Shown in pieces: positions 58,721-64,000 of a DNA stretch of 64,000 bases. The stretch is from the NCBI RefSeq assembly GCF_001461825.1, contig NZ_LLZC01000012.1:310001-374000 (forward strand). The letters are read 5' to 3'. Source of the stretch: Bacillus velezensis. GTDB lineage: Bacteria > Bacillota > Bacilli > Bacillales > Bacillaceae. The translations under genes and the position numbers were made by a program. The notes beneath the pieces were generated by a model. That model was given only the letters and a program-made list of their open reading frames with translations. It made no database searches and was not told the DNA's origin. Position 1 is the stretch's first letter. The number at the start of each line of letters is the position of its first letter.

Positions 58721-59521
58721 ATGGCTTTTCGTAAACCGGACGAAATAGCGGAGCTTGCGGTCGAATCAGGGGTAAAAAAGGTGCATTCACCGCTTTCAGC
58801 ACTGATTGTATTAGGATTTTTGGGAGGAGCGTTTATCGCACTCGGTTATTTGCTTGATATCCGTGTCATCGGCGACCTTCCGAAAGAATGGGGAAGCCTG
58901 TCGAGTTTAATCGGGGCGTCCGTGTTTCCCATCGGATTGGTGCTCGTCGTTCTTGCCGGCGCGGAGCTGATTACGGGAAATATGATGTCGGTATCCATGG
59001 CGCTGTTTTCCAGAAGAATATCCGCCGGTGCATTAGTGAAAAATTGGGTGATCGTGACGTTGATGAATCTTGTCGGCGCACTGTTTGTCGCTTACTTTTT
59101 CGGACATGTTGTCGGATTAACCGAAACAGGACCTTACTTGGAAAAAACGATTGCGGTCGCACAAGGCAAATTGGATATGCCGTTTGGAAAAGTTATTGTT
59201 TCGGCGATCGGCTGTAACTGGCTTGTCTGTTTGGCCGTCTGGCTTTCTTTCGGCGCAGAAGACGGAGCCGGAAAAATCGCGGGTATATGGTTTCCGATTA
59301 TGGCGTTTGTCGCAATTGGTTTTCAGCACGTTGTAGCCAATATGTTTATCATCCCGGCTGCGATTTTTGCAGGTTCTTTTTCGTGGGGTGATCTGATTGG
59401 CAATCTCATTCCGGCCTTTATCGGGAATGTCATCGGCGGGGCAGTGTTTGTCGGCCTTATTTATTTTATTGCATATTCAAAAAAAGATCAGAAAAAGCAA
59501 GGGATGAAAAGAGTTTCCTGA
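58721..59521 (+). CDS. yrhG: YrhG, formate/nitrite transporter (FNT) family channel
   Basis: A 266-residue membrane protein of six helices in the pentameric FNT family, carrying formate, nitrite or related small monovalent ions. Family features are AELITGNMMSVSMAL early, IVSAIGCNWLVCLAVWLSFGAED and VANMFIIPAAIF later. Formate is the likely substrate because the neighbours are formate-dehydrogenase-like. Start ATG at 58721 after AATGGAGGGG. Expression appears to depend on the terminator in its leader. Confidence 0.9.
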   Translation: MAFRKPDEIAELAVESGVKKVHSPLSALIVLGFLGGAFIALGYLLDIRVIGDLPKEWGSLSSLIGASVFPIGLVLVVLAGAELITGNMMSVSMALFSRRISAGALVKNWVIVTLMNLVGALFVAYFFGHVVGLTETGPYLEKTIAVAQGKLDMPFGKVIVSAIGCNWLVCLAVWLSFGAEDGAGKIAGIWFPIMAFVAIGFQHVVANMFIIPAAIFAGSFSWGDLIGNLIPAFIGNVIGGAVFVGLIYFIAYSKKDQKKQGMKRVS

Positions 59522-59599
59522 GGTAAGAAAGATGCCGGAAAACACGGACAATTGAAGCGGAATGCCAGCACATTTTCCGTCCAAATCTTGAAAAAAATG

Positions 59600-59628
59600 T
59601 TTACAAAATGGAAGTTGATGGATATACT
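59600..59628 (+). promoter_or_regulatory. Predicted sigma-A promoter of the yrzI micro-ORF cluster
   Basis: TTTACA (59600-59605) and TATACT (59623-59628) with 17-nt spacer; start near 59635, upstream of the ORF at 59666. Confidence 0.65.
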
Positions 59629-59665
59629 TACAAAGTAAGAAAAAAGCAAAGGGAGGTTGAATCAC

Positions 59666-59764
59666 ATGACGACGTTAAACGGCAATCAAAATCTACAATT
59701 GAACCGATTCAGCCTGTGGAAGAGTTCGTGTCCTTCCTTAACCTCTGCCCGTCAAGCACGTTAA
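59666..59764 (+). CDS. Micro-ORF of 32 codons upstream of yrzI
   Basis: ATG at 59666 with a strong GGGAGG 8-12 nt upstream; the 32-residue product begins MTTLNGNQNLQLNRFSLWKS and ends SARQAR, with no membrane segment and one Cys. An 82-codon frame overlapping it in another register has no site. Possibly a leader peptide or regulated small protein of the yrzI transcript. A hairpin at 59841-59869 separates it from yrzI. Confidence 0.55.
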   Translation: MTTLNGNQNLQLNRFSLWKSSCPSLTSARQAR

Positions 59765-59840
59765 TTTCGGAGTATCAGGACATTCGCAGCTCCCCGCAGG
59801 GAAAGAAGCATCGTCTTCTTTTGTCTGCGGATTTAGTCTG

Positions 59841-59875
59841 CCCGCAGCGCATATGAACTTTGCTGCGGGTTATTT
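59841..59875 (+). terminator. Hairpin between the 59666 ORF and yrzI
   Basis: CCCGCAGC (59841-59848) and GCTGCGGG (59862-59869), followed by TTATTTT. Could be a partial terminator or stability element. Confidence 0.6.
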
Positions 59876-59910
59876 TCGCTTGTGCGGATATTGAAAGGGG
59901 GTGAGCGATA

Positions 59911-60051
59911 ATGACCATTAATCTTTTCTTTTTAACACTGACCATTTCAAAGCGTTTTAAAAGTGCGGAAGAGTATGAACGAGAACAGCAGGTCGAAGAG
60001 TTTTATAATGAAGCGAAAGAACGCCAGCTGAAACATTTTTATATGAACTAA
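59911..60051 (+). CDS. yrzI: YrzI, small membrane-associated peptide (46 aa)
   Basis: A 46-residue protein: hydrophobic N-terminus (TINLFFLTLTIS), then a charged, Glu/Lys-rich amphipathic tail (KRFKSAEEYEREQQVEEFYN). This is the YrzI family (Bacillus tandem small hypothetical protein). In B. subtilis the yrzI peptide is reported toxic when over-produced and its mRNA is destabilised by the ribosome-dependent nuclease Rae1 (from memory). Start ATG at 59911 after GAAAGGGGGTGAG. Confidence 0.8.
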   Translation: MTINLFFLTLTISKRFKSAEEYEREQQVEEFYNEAKERQLKHFYMN

Positions 60052-60093
60052 CGGACACGAAGGGCCAAAACGGAGGAGAAGGAGGAGATCATC

Positions 60094-60147
60094 ATGTTCA
60101 GAATTGAACTGCTGAATCATTACACAATGGAGAAGGACCAGGTTTAG
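60094..60147 (+). CDS. S1025-like 17-residue peptide ORF, probable Rae1 target
   Basis: ATG at 60094 is preceded by a strong GGAGGAG. The 17-codon ORF begins MFRIELLNHYTM and contains a Glu-Lys pair (Glu13 GAG at 60130-60132, Lys14 AAG at 60133-60135). This matches the short ORF behind yrzI that I recall Rae1 cutting between those codons in B. subtilis. Identity is by length, position and this pair, from memory. Confidence 0.6.
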   Translation: MFRIELLNHYTMEKDQV

Positions 60148-60223
60148 CGAGGATGCTGCTGTCACGTCGCAGACGGCCTGCATACCATGGTAAAGAAAGA
60201 AAAATTGGTTAGCGGGTGATAGC

Positions 60224-60379
60224 ATGCAGGGCGGTCAGAACAGAATTCCATCCATCGGGCACGGGTATGCGTCAATGCCCCATTCATTTAAACACGGCTA
60301 CGGCAACCCGTACCGCCGGCAGAGAATGGCGGCGCTTTCCCGGCAGACAAGATATATAGCACCGTATTATTGGTACTAG
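60224..60379 (+). CDS. Gly/Tyr/His-rich 51-residue micro-protein
   Basis: An ATG at 60224 opens 51 codons ending at TAG 60377-60379, with a weak GGGTGAT upstream. The product is rich in Gly, Tyr, His, Arg and Met (NRIPSIGHGYASMPHS ... RRQRMAALSRQTRYIAP) and ends YYWY. No signal peptide, no membrane segment, and no family I recognise. A terminator follows, making it the last ORF of the yrzI transcript. A 19-codon ORF (60153-60212) just upstream is also possible. Confidence 0.45.
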   Translation: MQGGQNRIPSIGHGYASMPHSFKHGYGNPYRRQRMAALSRQTRYIAPYYWY

Positions 60380-60383
60380 AGCA

Positions 60384-60413
60384 GGCGGAAAACCTACGTT
60401 TTCCGTCTTTTTT
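60384..60413 (+). terminator. Intrinsic terminator of the yrzI micro-ORF cluster
   Basis: CGGAAAAC (60386-60393) and GTTTTCCG (60398-60405) around CTAC, then TCTTTTTTT. Confidence 0.9.
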
Positions 60414-60443
60414 TATGAAAACAAATATAAATTTCAAATAAAT

Positions 60444-60472
60444 CGAAACGTTCATGAAGAGAAGTGCGTCTA
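60444..60472 (+). promoter_or_regulatory. Predicted ECF sigma promoter of yrhH
   Basis: CGAAAC (60444-60449) and CGTCTA (60467-60472), 17-nt spacer, matching the ECF (sigma-M/W/X) type. An inverted repeat TACCTC/GAGGTA (60478-60499) follows. Confidence 0.7.
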
Positions 60473-60550
60473 GTTAGTACCTCATACTAATACGAGGTAA
60501 TATTATTTCTGAATAATAAATCACAGGAATGGAAAAGCGGGTGTTATACA

Positions 60551-61090
60551 ATGTTGCAACATACATCTTCAGCATTAAAACGAATGCGCGCGAAATACTT
60601 TGCTGCATCAGAACCGGCAGAGTCAGTCATTCAGCAAATCTTGATGGACATACAGGAATACGACCGCATTTTGGAAATCGGGACCGGAAACGGCTCAATG
60701 TTTAAACAAATCATCGGACAGCTTGAAAAGGGCAGTCTTAAAAGCATAGAAACATCGAAACGTAAAATACGGAAAACACAGCGCGCAAACCGTTCGGTTA
60801 TAAAAGCCGGGCTCGGAAACATTCAGCAGGGAAGGCCGGAAAGCATACCGTTCCGCGACCGCAGTTTTCATAAAGTCTTCTCGTTACATACTGCTGAAAC
60901 AGTCAGCGATTACCGGACAGCATGTAAAGAAGTGTATCGCGTTCTTCAAATTGACGGGTGTTTCTATATGGTTTTGAAACCTTCGCGGATGAGTGAGAAG
61001 GATGTGATTGAGGTGCTCTATGATCAGCATTTCAGAGATATTTCAGTTGTCAGCAGAGATTCATTCCATTTTATTACTGCCATTAAATAG
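60551..61090 (+). CDS. yrhH: YrhH, putative SAM-dependent methyltransferase
   Basis: A 179-residue class I methyltransferase-like protein: motif I ILEIGTGNGSMFKQII, and downstream ESIPFRDRSFHKVFSLHTAE and RVLQIDGCFYMVLKP. Substrate unknown. In B. subtilis yrhH belongs to the sigma-M/W/X cell-envelope regulons; the ECF-type promoter here agrees. GCGGGTG lies before the ATG at 60551. Terminator follows. Confidence 0.85.
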   Translation: MLQHTSSALKRMRAKYFAASEPAESVIQQILMDIQEYDRILEIGTGNGSMFKQIIGQLEKGSLKSIETSKRKIRKTQRANRSVIKAGLGNIQQGRPESIPFRDRSFHKVFSLHTAETVSDYRTACKEVYRVLQIDGCFYMVLKPSRMSEKDVIEVLYDQHFRDISVVSRDSFHFITAIK

Positions 61091-61107
61091 AATATTTCTT
61101 GGGAAAT

Positions 61108-61142
61108 AAAAAGAGCTGCTTAAGTCACTGCAGCTCTTTTTG
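61108..61142 (+). terminator. Intrinsic terminator of yrhH
   Basis: AAAAAGAGCTGC (61108-61119) and GCAGCTCTTTTT (61130-61141). Confidence 0.9.
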
Positions 61143-61259
61143 TGAAATTGGGCATATTTCCTTATTTTTGGTTATTTCACATATATTTTATATTAAAAAA
61201 AGTTTTTTTCTTATACAATGGTAATCAGATGACCGTACATTTTAAATATTTTGAACAAA

Positions 61260-61279
61260 CGGAATGAATATTCATTCCG
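61260..61279 (+). promoter_or_regulatory. BscR operator (perfect 20-bp palindrome)
   Basis: CGGAATGAATATTCATTCCG is a perfect palindrome 20 nt before the bscR ATG, closely like the Bm3R1 operator of B. megaterium. It should be bound by the TetR-type repressor BscR for control of bscR-cypB. Confidence 0.88.
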
Positions 61280-61299
61280 CATTTAGAAAGGGGGATGAA

Positions 61300-61866
61300 A
61301 TGACAGCTTCAAACAAGGTTGAACTCATTATGAAAGCGTCGCTTACTTTGTTTACAGATAGAGGATTTGACGCAACGACGATTCCGATGATTGCCGCTCA
61401 GGCCGATGTCGGAACCGGCACAATTTACCGTTACTTTGACAGTAAAGAGACACTTGTGAACGTACTGTATCAGGAAAGTGCGCAGCGTTTTATGAAAAAA
61501 GTCAAAACGGACTTTCAGGGGATATCTGTAAGAGAAGGGTTTCATCATCTGTTTTATTGTCTGATTGATTTTACGAAGGAAAGTGAGTATGCATTGTTTT
61601 TTCTTGAAACGAATAAGGACGCCTACTTTCTGAATGAAACGAGCCGTAAGCTTCTTGATGAAATAACACAGATGCTTGACGTCTTTTTTCAGCGCGGCAA
61701 GTCTGAAGGTGTGCTCCGCAATCTGCCGTCCAATGTGCTGATGGCGCTGCTGCTCGGGGCATATCTCAAACTCTATCAGCTTGTCCGGACGGGAAGCGTC
61801 GAAATAACAAAACCGTTTCTGAAAGAATTGGAACAATGTTCTTGGGATGCCATCAGAACTCATTAA
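61300..61866 (+). CDS. bscR: BscR (YrhI, FatR), TetR-family repressor of cypB
   Basis: A 188-residue TetR-type repressor responding to fatty acids in B. subtilis. The N-terminal helix-turn-helix ([42 protein letters not shown]) is followed by an all-helical ligand domain ([21 protein letters not shown]). The ATG at 61300 follows GAAAGGGGG; the frame extends upstream to 61264 but overlaps the operator. Directly upstream of cypB (28 nt), so the pair is co-transcribed. Confidence 0.92.
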   Translation: MTASNKVELIMKASLTLFTDRGFDATTIPMIAAQADVGTGTIYRYFDSKETLVNVLYQESAQRFMKKVKTDFQGISVREGFHHLFYCLIDFTKESEYALFFLETNKDAYFLNETSRKLLDEITQMLDVFFQRGKSEGVLRNLPSNVLMALLLGAYLKLYQLVRTGSVEITKPFLKELEQCSWDAIRTH

Positions 61867-61893
61867 TTATACGCCGAAGGAAGGAAGATCGAT

Positions 61894-64000
61894 ATGAAAC
61901 AGCTAAGCGCTATACCGCAGCCGAAAACATACGGGCCTCTCAAAAATCTCCCTCACTTGGAAAAAGAAAAACTGTCACAATCGCTTTGGAAAATTGCCGA
62001 AGAATACGGCCCGATCTTTCGTTTTGAATTTCCGAGCTCTGTCGGGGTCTTCGTATCAGGCCGCGAGCTCGCCGCAGAAGTCTGTGATGAAAAGCGATTT
62101 GACAAAAATCTCAGCAAAGCTCTGCTGAAAGTCCGTGAATTTGGCGGTGACGGACTATTTACGAGCTGGACTCACGAAAAGAACTGGCAGAAAGCGCATC
62201 GGATTTTATTGCCGAGCTTCAGCCAGAAGGCGATGAAAGGCTATCATTCAATGATGCTGGATATTGCCATGCAGCTCGTGCAGAAGTGGAGCAGATTAAA
62301 TCCGAATGAAGAAATTGACGTCGCCGAAGATATGACGCGCCTGACGCTGGATACAATCGGCCTGTGCGGATTTCATTACCGCTTTAACAGCTTTTACCGC
62401 GACACACAGCATTCTTTTATCACAAGTATGCTTCGTGCGCTGCAGGAGGCCATGCGCCAAGCGCAAAGACACAGCCTGCAGGACAAGCTGATGATCAAAA
62501 CGAGACATCAGTTCCAGCAGGATATTGAAGAGATGAATTCGCTTGTAGACCGGATCATCGCTGAGCGGAGGGAAAATCCGGATGAAAATCTGTCTGACCT
62601 TTTAGCATTGATGCTTGAAGCGAAAGACCCTGTAACGGGGGAAAGGCTGGATGATGAAAATATCCGTTATCAAATCATTACCTTTTTGATCGCGGGGCAT
62701 GAAACCACAAGCGGGTTGCTTTCTTTTGCGATATATTGCCTGCTGAAAAATAAAGATAAATTGAAAAAAGCCGTTCAGGAAGCCGAGCGGGTGCTGACGG
62801 GAGAGACACCTGAATATAAGCAGATTCAGCAGCTGACATATATCCGCATGGTGCTAAACGAGACTTTGCGGCTGTATCCGACTGCCCCGGCATTTTCTCT
62901 GTACGCGAAGGAAGATACGGTTCTCGGCGGGAAATATCCGATTGCGAAGGGACAGCCGGTGACGATTCTGACTCCGCAGCTGCACCGGGATAAAAGTGCG
63001 TGGGGAGAAGATGCCGAGTCATTCCGCCCGGAAAGGTTCAGTGATCCCGCGGCCATTCCGGCAGATGCGTATAAGCCGTTCGGAAACGGACAGCGCGCAT
63101 GCATCGGGATGCAGTTTGCCCTGCAGGAAGCGACAATGGTGCTCGGCCTTGTCCTGAAACACTTTGAACTGATTGATCATACTGATTATGAGCTTACGAT
63201 TAAAGAAGCTCTAACCATTAAGCCCGGTGATTTTAAAATCCGTGTGAAAAACAAGGACGTGTCCAATCAGCAGTCCGCACAAAACCATAAAGCTGAAGGC
63301 AGCGGTCACAAAGAAGAAATGAAAGAAATCCCGTCCCACGGAACGCCGCTTCTCATTCTTTACGGATCAAATTTAGGAACTGCGGAAGGAATCGCGGAAG
63401 AGCTGGCTGATATCGGAAGAAGCAAAGGATTTTCAACTGAAACCGGACCGCTCGATGATTATGCCGGGAAACTGCCTGTAAAAGGCGCGGTCGTTATTGT
63501 TACGGCTTCTTATAACGGGGCGCCGCCTGATAATGCGGCGGGTTTTGTGAAATGGATGGAAACCCTTGAAGATCAGGAATTAAAGGGTGTTTCTTACGCC
63601 GTCTTCGGCTGCGGAGACCGCAACTGGGCCGCCACTTACCAGAGGATCCCCCGCCTGATAGACAAAGTGCTTGAAGAAAAAGGGGCAAAACGGCTGACCT
63701 CTATCGGGGAGGGCGACAATGCCGATGATTTTGAGTACAGTCAGGAAGCCTGGGAAGACTCATTCTGGAAGGACATCATGAAGGCTTTTCATATAGAGGC
63801 CGCTCCAAAACAGACAAACAAATCACAGTTATCAATCGAATACGTGAGTGAAGCAGCCGAGACGCCGATTGCCAAAACGTACAAAGCATTTGAGGCGGAG
63901 GTCATCACGAACAAAGAGCTTCATACCGAAAGCAGCAAGCGCTCAGTCCGGCATATTGAGCTGCGTCTCCCCGAAACAGAAACGTATCAGGAAGGAGATC
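61894..64000 (+). CDS. cypB: CypB (YrhJ), CYP102-family self-sufficient P450 fatty-acid hydroxylase (3' end outside window)
   Basis: A fused P450-reductase of the BM3 type; 702 of about 1050 codons are visible with no stop. ATG 61894 follows AAGGAAG. P450 domain: I-helix IAGHETTSG near 264-273, ExxR in ETLRLYP near 323, heme motif [10 protein letters not shown] with Cys403. Flavodoxin domain from about 484 ([18 protein letters not shown]). The FAD/NADPH domain begins near 650 and runs off the end. The family hydroxylates long-chain fatty acids at subterminal carbons; BscR and its operator control it. Confidence 0.95.
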   Translation, partial: MKQLSAIPQPKTYGPLKNLPHLEKEKLSQSLWKIAEEYGPIFRFEFPSSVGVFVSGRELAAEVCDEKRFDKNLSKALLKVREFGGDGLFTSWTHEKNWQKAHRILLPSFSQKAMKGYHSMMLDIAMQLVQKWSRLNPNEEIDVAEDMTRLTLDTIGLCGFHYRFNSFYRDTQHSFITSMLRALQEAMRQAQRHSLQDKLMIKTRHQFQQDIEEMNSLVDRIIAERRENPDENLSDLLALMLEAKDPVTGERLDDENIRYQIITFLIAGHETTSGLLSFAIYCLLKNKDKLKKAVQEAERVLTGETPEYKQIQQLTYIRMVLNETLRLYPTAPAFSLYAKEDTVLGGKYPIAKGQPVTILTPQLHRDKSAWGEDAESFRPERFSDPAAIPADAYKPFGNGQRACIGMQFALQEATMVLGLVLKHFELIDHTDYELTIKEALTIKPGDFKIRVKNKDVSNQQSAQNHKAEGSGHKEEMKEIPSHGTPLLILYGSNLGTAEGIAEELADIGRSKGFSTETGPLDDYAGKLPVKGAVVIVTASYNGAPPDNAAGFVKWMETLEDQELKGVSYAVFGCGDRNWAATYQRIPRLIDKVLEEKGAKRLTSIGEGDNADDFEYSQEAWEDSFWKDIMKAFHIEAAPKQTNKSQLSIEYVSEAAETPIAKTYKAFEAEVITNKELHTESSKRSVRHIELRLPETETYQEGD

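Noticed and set aside
59608-59856. An 82-codon frame upstream of yrzI
   Set aside because: Its start precedes the predicted -10 box; the ORF at 59666 has the ribosome binding site.
60187-60219. A 10-codon ORF before the 51-aa ORF
   Set aside because: Too short and no Shine-Dalgarno sequence.

Overview
The window is a stretch of chromosome from a Bacillus of the subtilis species complex. Gene content, gene order, protein lengths and control RNAs match the safA-coxA to cypB (yrhJ) segment of B. subtilis. I infer the B. amyloliquefaciens/velezensis side of the group, because proteins diverge moderately from the B. subtilis versions I remember and the block I recall between coxA and bofC (yrbC to csbX) is absent. 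This was judged from memory, not by alignment. I saw no rRNA or tRNA gene, insertion sequence, prophage, attachment site or CRISPR array; it is mostly core chromosome.

Layout. 1-2.1 kb: spore genes (safA 3' end, coxA, a 39-residue protein gene, bofC). 2.2-6.6 kb: ruvA-ruvB-DUF2905-queA-tgt-yajC, combining Holliday junction processing, queuosine synthesis and Sec translocation. 6.6-9.8 kb: membrane genes yrzE, yrbG and spoVB, then comN. 9.8-12.1 kb: secDF. 12.2-18.8 kb: yrvC, yrvD, recJ, apt, relA, dtd. 18.9-20.4 kb: the amidase gene yrvJ, facing back. 20.5-25.2 kb: yrzK, a T-box leader with hisS-aspS, 6S-1 RNA, tcdA. 25.3-32.6 kb: rarA (reverse), cymR-iscS-mnmA (cysteine sensing, sulfur transfer to tRNA), yrrB, recD2. 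32.7-36.6 kb: three small genes and the reverse glnQHMP glutamine importer. 36.8-43.1 kb: yrrI, alaS with T-box, ireB, yqgF, yrzB, mltG. 43.2-47.5 kb: trmR-trhP1-trhP2 (tRNA wobble uridine modification), udk, greA. 47.5-50.4 kb: pbpI, yrrS, yrzA. 50.5-54.3 kb: yrrT-mtnN-mccA-mccB-yrhC, the methionine-to-cysteine recycling operon. 54.3-59.5 kb: formate block (yrhD/yrhE reverse; yrhF, yrhG forward). 59.6-60.4 kb: a cluster of tiny ORFs around yrzI. 60.5 kb to the end: yrhH, bscR and the 5' two thirds of cypB.

The genes form several working sets: tRNA supply and modification (queA, tgt, hisS, aspS, alaS, dtd, tcdA, mnmA, trmR, trhP1/2), DNA repair and replication stress (ruvAB, recJ, rarA, recD2), sulfur amino acids (cymR, iscS and the yrrT operon), and nucleotide and stringent control (apt, relA, udk, greA).

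Most novel candidates: yrhG (formate/nitrite channel) is preceded by a structured leader whose basal helix is incompatible with a 13-bp intrinsic terminator, the layout of a riboswitch or attenuator. The divergent yrhE (formate-dehydrogenase-like) also has a structured leader ending in a terminator just before its start. I cannot assign either to a known class. Other points of note are a hisS-aspS T-box whose tRNA-end-pairing base fits tRNA-Asp better than tRNA-His, a terminator-like hairpin before trmR, the pbpI ribosome binding site inside the greA terminator, and the micro-ORF cluster around yrzI.
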